Source: Candidatus Desantisiibacteriota bacterium
Lineage (GTDB): Bacteria > UBA9089 > CG2-30-40-21
Assembly: GCA_016208205.1 (NCBI GenBank)
Contig: JACQYP010000043.1
Span: 1 to 12,141 of the forward strand
Direction of reading: 5' to 3'
DNA: 12,141 nt
Shown piece after piece: positions 6,763-12,141 of this stretch. The notes below the pieces were generated by a model. That model made no database searches and was not told where the DNA came from. It saw only the letters and a program-made list of their open reading frames with translations. The first letter of the stretch is position 1, and every line of letters starts with the position of its first letter. The position numbers and the translations under genes were made by a program.

Positions 6763-9534
6763 TTATTCTGCCAGCATCCTCAAATTTTCCTCCAGGCTTC
6801 TCTTTTTTGCCTCAAACAATCCCTCTTGCTCCCGCACCTTATCTACTACCTCCTGAGGTGCCTTATCAACAAAGCCTGGATTATTTAACTTAGCCTGAAC
6901 ATTATTTAACGCCTGCATTATCTCCTCAATTTGTTTCCCAAGCCGCATTTTTTCCTTTTCTATATCAATTAACCCCTCTAAAGGGATATAAATCTCCATG
7001 CCTTTAGCTACAACTACAGCTGAGGCATGTGGTTTTTCTGCCTCAGGATCAAAAATAACCGTTTCTATGTTGCCAAGCCGCTTGATATACTCAATGCATG
7101 ATTTAAGCACATCAGCTGTCTCTTCTAAAGAATGTCTGACCATAATCACCGGCAAGACTATCTTCAGCCCAATATTCATTGTGGAGCGAATATTGCGAAT
7201 GCTGCTAACCACCTCCATGACTAATTCCATATCAATTACAGGTTTTTGATTAATTAATCCTGATTTGGGCCATTTAGAGAGCATGATTGTTTGCCCTTGC
7301 CTCAAATCATCTGTTGTCTGCCCCGGCAGTCTTTGCCACAAATCCTCAGTAATAAACGGCATGAATGGATGAAGCAGCTTCAGGATGGACTCAAAGGTTG
7401 TTGCTATCAGATATTGTGCTGTTTTTCTTGTCTCATCATCCTGTCTCAGCCTCGGTTTGATTAGTTCAAGATACCAATCACAATATTCATGCCAGACAAA
7501 GTGATAGACAACTAACGACGCTTCTGCAAAGTTAAAAGACTCCAATCCTTGAGTAACCTGATCAATTGTCTGATTAAGCCTCGAAACTATCCACTCATCA
7601 GCTATCTCCTGCTTGCCTTCATCATGGTAGTCGCAACCTTCAGGTTGCGTAACATAGTCGTCCAGATTCATGAGGATAAACCTGGCTGCATTCCATATCT
7701 TATTACAAAAGTGCTTATACCCCTCGATTCGTTCCTCAGCAAGCAGGATGTCTCGTCCGGAAACAGCCATAATTGCCAGGGTAAACCTGAGGGCATCGGT
7801 ACCGTAATCATCGATAACATGAAGTGGGTCAATAACATTACCCTTTGACTTGCTCATCTTTTGACCCTCAGCATCACGAATCAGGGCATGGATGTAAACC
7901 TTGTGGAAGGGAATATCTCCTTGAAACTTCAAGCCCATCATGATCATTCGGGCAACCCAGAAAAAGATGATGTCAAAGCCGGTAGAAAGAACACTGGTTG
8001 GATAAAAGCGCTTGAGGTCAGGGGTATTATCAGGCCAGCCAAGTGTGGAAAATGGCCAGAGAGCAGATGAAAACCATGTATCAAGCACATCCTCATCCTG
8101 TTTTAACTCACCATTACAAGAAGGGCAATCTCTCACAGGATCCTCCCTCTCAACCAACACCTTGCCGCATTGCTGGCAATACCAGACCGGAATACGATGT
8201 CCCCACCATATCTGTCTGGAGATACACCAGTCCTTGATATTCCTCATCCATTCAAAGTATGTTTTTTCCCAGCTTTTTGGCACAAACTCTATTCGCCCAT
8301 CCTCTACAGCCTTGATTGCCTCTTCAGCCAGTCCGCTCATCCGAATAAACCATTGGGGTGAAAGGTATGGTTCTACAATAGTATGGCATCGATAGCAATG
8401 TCCCACAGACAAAGCATATTCTTCAATCTTTTCCACAAGCCCTTGCTCTTGCAAATCTTGCAAAAGATGCTTACGGCATTCATATCTGTCCTGTCCCTGA
8501 TAGGATCCGGCATTTTCATTCATGGTTGCATCAGGATTCAGGATATTTATCTGCGGCAGGCTGTGTCTCTTGCCAATCTCAAAATCATTGGGGTCATGGG
8601 CAGGGGTAACCTTTACCGCACCGGTACCAAATTCAGGCTCAACAAAAGAATCAGCAATAATGGGTATCCTGCGATTTAACACAGGTAATACTACGAATTT
8701 ACCAATCAGACTCTGATACCGCTCATCCTCCGGGTTTACCGCAATCGCAGTATCTCCAAGCATGGTCTCCGGCCGAGTAGTAGCTACAACAATATAGGAT
8801 TGGGGATTGGGGATCGTGGATCGTGGATCGGGGATCGGGGATTGGGGATCGTGGATCGTGGATCGTGGATTTGTTGCAGTTGCTGTGGTATCTTCTTCAT
8901 CTGCAATCGGATACCTGAGATAATACAGATGTCCATTCAGATCCTTATGCTCAGCCTCAATATCTGATAAGGCAGTATGGCACCTGGGGCACCAATTGAC
9001 AATATAATTATCCCGATAGATAAGCCCTTGCTCATAAAGCTGGACAAAAACCTCCCGGACTGCTTTTGACAGGCCATCATCCATGGTAAACCTTATTCTT
9101 GACCAATCACAGGAAGAGCCAAGCCGCTTTAATTGCTGGATAATTATATCACCATACTGCTTTTTCCATTCCCACACCCGCTCAATGAATTTCTCACGAC
9201 CCAGGTCGTTTCGAGTCAATCCCTGCTTTTTCAGCTCTCGTTCTACCACATTCTGGGTAGCAATGCCGGCATGGTCCGTGCCCGGCACCCAGAGGACATT
9301 GATTCCCTGCATTCGTTTCCACCGAGCCAGAATATCCTGAATAGTATTATTCAAGGCATGTCCCATATGGAGTGAGCCGGTCACATTTGGCGGCGGGATA
9401 ACCATGGAAAAGCATTCTTCTTGTTTTCCTATGGAAGAACCCGGCATAAAGCAACCATTCTCTTCCCAGTACTTATACCATTTTTCCTCTACATCGCGAG
9501 GCTCATATGCTTTAGGAATATCTAATATATTCAT
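6763..9534 (-). CDS. valS: Valyl-tRNA synthetase
   Basis: This 923-residue class I synthetase charges tRNA-Val in the cytoplasm. PPPNVTGSLHMGHAL carries the HIGH-type signature (HMGH, 56-59) and GQKMSKSKGN the KMSKS loop (559-563). The CP1 editing domain has ATTRPETMLGDTAIAVNPED (251-270) and DTWFSSALWP follows. A Cys4 pair (453/456, 470/473) is seen in the insert. The C-terminus ends in the coiled coil typical of ValRS (about 857-923). I start at 9534 because AGGAG lies seven bases upstream and MNILDIPKAYEPRDVE is the family N-terminus. The frame is open to an ATG at 9660, but that extension is translated repeat DNA. Residues 222-246, just before the editing-domain signature, are encoded by an inserted heptanucleotide array, so they read as NPRSTIH, DPQSPIP, DPRSTIP, NPQS. 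Length is otherwise normal for the family. Confidence 0.97.
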   Translation of the reverse strand: MNILDIPKAYEPRDVEEKWYKYWEENGCFMPGSSIGKQEECFSMVIPPPNVTGSLHMGHALNNTIQDILARWKRMQGINVLWVPGTDHAGIATQNVVERELKKQGLTRNDLGREKFIERVWEWKKQYGDIIIQQLKRLGSSCDWSRIRFTMDDGLSKAVREVFVQLYEQGLIYRDNYIVNWCPRCHTALSDIEAEHKDLNGHLYYLRYPIADEEDTTATATNPRSTIHDPQSPIPDPRSTIPNPQSYIVVATTRPETMLGDTAIAVNPEDERYQSLIGKFVVLPVLNRRIPIIADSFVEPEFGTGAVKVTPAHDPNDFEIGKRHSLPQINILNPDATMNENAGSYQGQDRYECRKHLLQDLQEQGLVEKIEEYALSVGHCYRCHTIVEPYLSPQWFIRMSGLAEEAIKAVEDGRIEFVPKSWEKTYFEWMRNIKDWCISRQIWWGHRIPVWYCQQCGKVLVEREDPVRDCPSCNGELKQDEDVLDTWFSSALWPFSTLGWPDNTPDLKRFYPTSVLSTGFDIIFFWVARMIMMGLKFQGDIPFHKVYIHALIRDAEGQKMSKSKGNVIDPLHVIDDYGTDALRFTLAIMAVSGRDILLAEERIEGYKHFCNKIWNAARFILMNLDDYVTQPEGCDYHDEGKQEIADEWIVSRLNQTIDQVTQGLESFNFAEASLVVYHFVWHEYCDWYLELIKPRLRQDDETRKTAQYLIATTFESILKLLHPFMPFITEDLWQRLPGQTTDDLRQGQTIMLSKWPKSGLINQKPVIDMELVMEVVSSIRNIRSTMNIGLKIVLPVIMVRHSLEETADVLKSCIEYIKRLGNIETVIFDPEAEKPHASAVVVAKGMEIYIPLEGLIDIEKEKMRLGKQIEEIMQALNNVQAKLNNPGFVDKAPQEVVDKVREQEGLFEAKKRSLEENLRMLAE
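8797..8870. repeat. Heptanucleotide tandem array (GGATYGK) inside valS
   Basis: Ten consecutive 7-base units (GGATTGG, GGATCGT or GGATCGG) run from 8797 to 8866, followed by a partial GGAT. Order: TTGG, TTGG, TCGT, TCGT, TCGG, TCGG, TTGG, TCGT, TCGT, TCGT after each GGA/GGAT start. On the coding strand this gives a 7-residue peptide periodicity, rich in Pro, Asp, Asn and Ser, with no stop. The unit resembles the short heptamer repeats (CCCCAAT type) known from cyanobacterial intergenic DNA. Confidence 0.9.
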
Positions 9535-9560
9535 TAATAAACTCCTGCTTAAAATAACTT

Positions 9561-9579
9561 GCCACAGAGAACACAGAGT
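9561..9579. repeat. Short GCCACAGAGAACACAGAG repeat remnant
   Basis: CACAGAGAACACAGAG is a nine-base direct duplication (CACAGAGAA/CACAGAG) of a type often dispersed between bacterial genes. It lies in the valS leader, 27 bases before the start codon. It has no partner arm nearby. Minor feature. Confidence 0.35.
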
Positions 9580-9593
9580 GTTGTTTACGGGTA

Positions 9594-9735
9594 TATAAAC
9601 GAACGACACCCCCTGTTTGACCATGAGGTGTCGTTTATGATTATCTATGCTAATTGACAATTAATATAAACAAACGACACCCCCTGTTTGACCATGAGGT
9701 GTCGTTTATGATTATCTATGCTAATTGACAATTAA
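9594..9735. repeat. Two tandem 71-bp copies of a hairpin unit between ogt and valS
   Basis: Positions 9594-9664 and 9665-9735 are identical except for one base (G9601 versus A9672). Each copy contains a stem, AACGACACC/GGTGTCGTT (9602-9610 with 9627-9635; 9672-9681 with 9698-9707), and the 13-base palindrome TAATTGACAATTA. On minus-strand RNA the copy nearer ogt ends its stem in GGTGTCGTTTGTTTAT, which resembles an intrinsic terminator tail. The single difference falls in this tail in the valS-proximal copy. There is no reading frame and no spacer variation, so it is not a CRISPR array. Confidence 0.85.
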
Positions 9736-9748
9736 CATCATGATTCCC

Positions 9749-10300
9749 TTATGGTGCAGAAGTCCCCATTGCCTTCCCTATTCTTTCAATCTCCAATAAT
9801 TTCCTTTTCCACTCAAACCCCCGGGAATGACTTACCCTGGAGTATTCACTTATAACTACTCGATGGCAGGGAATAATAATTGGCAAAGGGTTGTATCTTA
9901 AAGCACTGGCTACCGGCCTTACTGCTCCGGGAAAACCAATCTCCTGGGCAACCCATCTATATGTTCTAATCTCACCATGTGGTACAGAACAGGTTGCATC
10001 CCATACCTTTCTTTCAAATGCATTTCCTCGATTAATGTCTAAGGGAAAATCAAATATTACCGATCTTTTTCTGAAATAGTTCTTAAATGTCTCGATTATC
10101 TCTGAAAAATAGTAAAAATCAAACAACATATTAGCATTGGGTGGAAGCTGCTTTCTCAACTCCCTGCTAACCATCTTTCTTTCCTTCTGGGGTAAAACTA
10201 TAGCCCTTACCCCCTGATCAGTAGATGCTATTCCCATCCAGCCAAGTTGGGTATTAAAATATACATAACGATATATTTCTTGTTTTTCTGTTATTTCCAT
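9749..10300 (-). CDS. ogt: Methylated-DNA-protein-cysteine S-methyltransferase (O6-alkylguanine repair)
   Basis: This 183-residue suicide repair protein transfers the alkyl group from O6-alkylguanine in DNA to its own cysteine. The active site is PCHRVV, with the acceptor Cys at about residue 145. Upstream lie FERKVWDATCSVPHGEIRTY (95-114), the helix-turn-helix recognition helix with its arginine finger (AVRPVASALRYNP, Arg128), and after the active site the FEWKRKLLEIE helix (162-172). The N-terminal ~85 residues are a diverged methyltransferase N-domain, as in Ogt. Two departures from the norm are RPVASAL instead of RAVGxAL, and the absence of the usual GG pair in the loop after the active site (SRVSHSRGFEWK). 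Key catalytic residues remain. The start has AGGA eight bases upstream and lies 24 bases after tRNA-Ser(GCU), so the two probably share a transcript. Confidence 0.92.
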   Translation of the reverse strand: MEITEKQEIYRYVYFNTQLGWMGIASTDQGVRAIVLPQKERKMVSRELRKQLPPNANMLFDFYYFSEIIETFKNYFRKRSVIFDFPLDINRGNAFERKVWDATCSVPHGEIRTYRWVAQEIGFPGAVRPVASALRYNPLPIIIPCHRVVISEYSRVSHSRGFEWKRKLLEIERIGKAMGTSAP

Positions 10301-10324
10301 TGTGTTTTCCTATCAATGAAAATA

Positions 10325-10417
10325 TGGCGGAGAGGGAGAGATTCGAACTCTCGGTAAGGTTTTAGGCCCTACAACTGCTTAGCAGGCAGCCCCAATCGGC
10401 CACTCTGGCACCTCTCC
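10325..10417 (-). tRNA. tRNA-Ser (anticodon GCU)
   Basis: Acceptor strands GGAGAGG (5') and CCTCTCC (3') pair perfectly. The T arm is GAGAG-TTCGAAT-CTCTC, the anticodon loop CTGCTAA gives GCU (plus-strand 10381-10383), and there is a long variable arm, as expected for serine. The discriminator is G73, and the CCA end is encoded. Reads AGC/AGU codons. Length 93 with CCA. Confidence 0.96.
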
Positions 10418-10423
10418 TTGTTT

Positions 10424-10626
10424 ATAAGCGTTCAGGTATCAGTTCTCAGGTGTCAGCTTCAGACACCAAAGGCAAGTTAAGCTACGCAACCTATTCGTAG
10501 TAATCCACTTTAGCATGTGGATTCGGCATAACCAACCGCATAAACTTGTCCTCGACTCCGATCAGGGATGCGGTTATTATAAACTTTTCTGGTTTTTGGC
10601 TGAGGGCTGATACCTGAACCGCTTAT
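10424..10626. repeat. ~203 bp inverted-repeat-bounded, hairpin-rich element between two tRNA-Ser genes
   Basis: ATAAGCG+TTCAGGTATCAG at 10424-10442 is mirrored by CTGATACCTGAACCGCTTAT at 10607-10626 with one inserted base. The interior has four further inverted repeats in order: GGTGTC/GACACC (10449-10467), CTACG/CGTAG (10482-10500), AATCCAC/GTGGATT (10502-10523) and AACCGCAT/ATGCGGTT (10534-10575). It also contains a minus-strand TATAAT (10576-10581) and a short reading frame. The terminal decamer is shared with the element at 2639-2751. It looks like a small mobile or structured-RNA element inserted into a tRNA-Ser pair. Confidence 0.65.
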
Positions 10627-10633
10627 CAAATAC

Positions 10634-10723
10634 TGGCGGCGAGAATAGGATTCGAACCTATGGATAGGTTACCCCATCAACGGTTTTCAAGACCGCCGCA
10701 TTAAACCGCTCTGCCATCTCGCC
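10634..10723 (-). tRNA. tRNA-Ser (anticodon UGA)
   Basis: Acceptor GGCGAGA pairs with TCTCGCC. The anticodon loop CTTGAAA gives UGA (plus-strand 10687-10689), the T arm contains GGTTCGAATCC, a long serine-type variable arm is present, the discriminator is G, and CCA is encoded. Reads UCA and, by wobble, other UCN codons. Length 90 with CCA. Transcribed ahead of tRNA-Ser(GCU). Confidence 0.96.
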
Positions 10724-10739
10724 ATGTTGAAAAGAATTT

Positions 10740-10842
10740 TTTATCACGAAATCACGAAAGGAAGAAAACACGAAAAGGTAGGACAGGCATTCTTGCCTGT
10801 CAACTGCTTCGTAATTTCTAAATTTCGTGCTTTCGTGATAAA
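10740..10842. repeat. CACGAAA-type inverted repeat with nested GACAGGCA-TTCT-TGCCTGTC hairpin
   Basis: Outer arms TTTATCACGAAATCACGAAA (10740-10759) and TTTCGTGCTTTCGTGATAAA (10823-10842) are near-perfect complements. Centred between them is a perfect 8-bp hairpin (10782-10801), itself of a widely dispersed type. It is a nested repeat of the same family as 6580-6662. It fills the gap between the barrel gene and tRNA-Ser(UGA). Confidence 0.65.
10775..10803 (-). promoter_or_regulatory. Possible promoter for the tRNA-Ser/ogt unit
   Basis: Minus-strand TTGACA (10803-10798) is a perfect -35 hexamer. It is followed after 17 bases by TACCTT (10780-10775), a weak -10. It sits about 55 bases upstream of tRNA-Ser(UGA), but the -35 overlaps the nested repeat hairpin and may be fortuitous. 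Confidence 0.3.
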
Positions 10843-10855
10843 TATTTCTGATTTC

Positions 10856-11950
10856 CTAAAACTTTACCGTAGCCGACAAAAGATGGGTTCCACCGCCATC
10901 TGATTCTAATAAACCATAATCAATCTGATACAGCATATTTGGTGCAGTTGACCCTTCTACCGGCTTACTTCTTAATCCAAACCCAATGGTATGCATGCTC
11001 TTTCCATAAAACCCTGCCCTGACAGATAGCCTATCTGTCAGCCATTTTTCTACCCCAATCCTGACCTCACTTTGCATCTCGTTATCATACGCATCCTTAA
11101 CATTGAAATAATAAATGTCAAGAGCAATAATAGTATCTTCATCAGGCATCCATGCTATCCCTGGTCTGAAGTTACGAGCATGCCGACGATAGCAGGAATA
11201 CTTTTCTACATTTACATGCTGATCATATTTTTTCAAACATACAGGACACTCTGAATTAGTAGGAAGCCCCTCAAAGGCATGTCCCATATCACAAACATAG
11301 ACATCCTTATTAAAGCTATACCTTGGTTCATTAACATCCTGGATTAATAATCCAAGAGTAATCTTATCCGATAGCTTATGCAGGAATCCAATGTCATATC
11401 CATTTACTTCAGCCTCACGCCCTAGTCCCTCGCGTGTAGTCTTGCCATTCTCCCATAGCCTAAAGTCATCCCTTTTCTCTAAGGCATGAGAATATCTGCG
11501 GATATTTACACCCATAGCTGTATTCTCAAACGCCCCTGTTCCCCATCCACCCATGGAGAGTGTCATCCAATCATCATTGCTATAATAGGTATGCTGATAA
11601 GTACCTTCAGTATCAGTACCATAAATAGAAAGATATTGATTTATTTCCTTAACATGACTTGCACCAATTCCGCCGTTTCCAATTTTTATCCCACCAGCGG
11701 CCCAGTTCTGATAATTAATAACAGCCTTATTATTTAATGTTTGCATGTAGGTCAACTCTATTCCCTGCAAATTGCCCATACCGGCAGGGTTCCAATAACA
11801 GGAATGAATATCATCAGCCACAGCAACAAATGCCCCACCCATAGACAAGGGTCTTGCTCCAAGACAGGCCTCTGTTGTTCCATTACAACCAAACACCATC
11901 AAGATGAGTGCCAGATGTGTTACCGCACCATATTCTATCAATCTTTTCAT
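10856..11950 (-). CDS. UPF0164/PorV-like outer-membrane beta-barrel protein with a Cys/His cluster
   Basis: This 364-residue protein has an N-terminal signal sequence (about 1-28, hydrophobic THLALILMVFG, likely cleaved after TEA). The block GARPLSMGGAFVAVADDIHS then CYWNPAGM (31-58) is the signature of the UPF0164/PorV family of FadL-like barrels. Alternating amphipathic strands run to a C-terminal phenylalanine (LLSATVKF), as expected for BAM-assembled outer-membrane proteins. An unusual insert at about 218-253 holds Cys220, His224, Cys235, Cys238 and Cys253, in a pattern (CxxxH, then CPVC) like a zinc ribbon. The start has GGAGGTAATCG upstream. A lipoprotein reading (VFGC, 19-22) is possible but the lipobox is poor. 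Role unknown; PorV homologues help type IX secretion, but no other such genes are seen here. Confidence 0.82.
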   Translation of the reverse strand: MKRLIEYGAVTHLALILMVFGCNGTTEACLGARPLSMGGAFVAVADDIHSCYWNPAGMGNLQGIELTYMQTLNNKAVINYQNWAAGGIKIGNGGIGASHVKEINQYLSIYGTDTEGTYQHTYYSNDDWMTLSMGGWGTGAFENTAMGVNIRRYSHALEKRDDFRLWENGKTTREGLGREAEVNGYDIGFLHKLSDKITLGLLIQDVNEPRYSFNKDVYVCDMGHAFEGLPTNSECPVCLKKYDQHVNVEKYSCYRRHARNFRPGIAWMPDEDTIIALDIYYFNVKDAYDNEMQSEVRIGVEKWLTDRLSVRAGFYGKSMHTIGFGLRSKPVEGSTAPNMLYQIDYGLLESDGGGTHLLSATVKF

Positions 11951-12031
11951 CGATTACCTCCAAATTATTTCAAGCTGATTATCTGCTATCAGCAAGACCG
12001 ATTACCGATAACTGGTTACCGATTACACTTC
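11951..12031. other. Intergenic leader with short GCTATCAGC and ACCGATTAC repeats
   Basis: This 81 bp gap upstream of the barrel gene contains the barrel's ribosome-binding site (GGAGGT), a GCTGATTATCTGCTATCAGC imperfect palindrome, and ACCGATTAC twice within about 25 bases (GACCGATTACCGATAACTGG, then TTACCGATTAC). The GCTATCAGC unit is similar to those in 2639-2668. No confident promoter. Confidence 0.4.
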
Positions 12032-12130
12032 TCAGACCTTCTCCGGCCACAACATTTCATACACCAGCGCAATCACCAGCCCAATAAACAAGCTATTTAT
12101 TAATCCGGCAACTACCCACAACTCTGTCAT
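12032..12130 (-). CDS. Short hydrophobic protein, or C-terminus of a gene running off the right edge
   Basis: From the ATG at 12130 the frame gives 32 residues, MTELWVVAGLINSLFIGLVI then ALVYEMLWPEKV, ending in TGA at 12034-12032. Residues about 4-24 form one membrane-spanning segment with a charged tail. The frame also stays open the remaining 11 bases to the window edge, so it may be the end of a longer gene. AGGTGA precedes the ATG, but only one base away, which is too close for a good ribosome-binding site and favours the partial-gene reading. Family not recognised. Confidence 0.4.
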   Translation of the reverse strand: MTELWVVAGLINSLFIGLVIALVYEMLWPEKV

Positions 12131-12141
12131 GTCACCTGGTA

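Noticed and set aside
8797..8870. Frameshifted valS pseudogene
   Set aside because: The frame continues without a stop on both sides of the array, and all catalytic motifs downstream are intact in the same frame.
9535..9660. 42-residue N-terminal extension of ValRS
   Set aside because: The extension is translated repeat DNA with no ribosome-binding site at 9660. The ATG at 9534 has AGGAG upstream and begins at the conserved ValRS N-terminus.
9594..9735. CRISPR array or integron attC sites
   Set aside because: The two 71-bp units are identical throughout, so there are no variable spacers. No cas or integrase gene is present, and the stems do not carry the RYYYAAC/GTTRRRY core of attC sites.
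9535..9748. T-box leader controlling valS
   Set aside because: A tRNA-sensing leader would be expected to carry the conserved T-box sequence near a terminator/antiterminator. No AGGGTGG-like motif is present; the leader is explained by the tandem repeat.
10856..11950. Evidence for a type IX secretion system
   Set aside because: The barrel has a PorV/UPF0164-like signature, but that family is broad and no other type IX component occurs in the window.

Overview
The window is about 12.1 kb of AT-leaning (roughly 40-45% GC by eye) bacterial chromosome in which every convincing gene lies on the minus strand. A beta-barrel outer-membrane protein, a type IV pilus / type II secretion ATPase, a nucleotide-sugar dehydrogenase and a GH57 glycosidase point to a diderm bacterium. 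The gene mix (CBS-less GuaB3-type IMP dehydrogenase, UPF0164/PorV-like barrel) and the many unrelated palindromic repeats between genes resemble uncultured candidate-phylum, planctomycete or deep-branching lineages. I cannot name a taxon from sequence alone. There is no phage, transposase, CRISPR array or obvious defence cluster.

Layout, read in the direction of transcription (right to left): a short membrane-type reading frame at the right edge (12032-12130); a UPF0164/PorV-like outer-membrane barrel (10856-11950); a CACGAAA-type inverted repeat (10740-10842); tRNA-Ser(UGA); a ~200 bp inverted-repeat-bounded element; tRNA-Ser(GCU); ogt, starting only 24 bases after the tRNA; a 71 bp hairpin-bearing unit duplicated in tandem; valS, interrupted in frame by a heptanucleotide repeat array; a 362 bp gap (6401-6762) stacked with three different palindromes; a nucleotide-sugar dehydrogenase; a perfect 21-bp hairpin; pilB/gspE with a good sigma70-type promoter; another inverted-repeat element; guaB3; two more repeats; then a TPR membrane protein whose stop overlaps the start of a GH57 glycosidase that runs off the left edge.

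The genes are mostly housekeeping and envelope functions in separate transcription units. The only clear translational coupling is TPR protein to GH57 (ATGA overlap). The tRNA-Ser(GCU)-ogt pair is likely co-transcribed. The pilus ATPase, sugar-nucleotide dehydrogenase and barrel protein share a cell-surface theme, but nothing shows that they form one system.

The most unusual content is the repeats. Nearly every intergenic gap holds a different inverted repeat. Two distant gaps share the terminal sequence CAGGTATCAG...CTGATACCTG around unrelated interiors. One repeat family of the kind normally found between genes has entered the valS coding sequence without breaking the frame. I do not see a new multi-gene system here.
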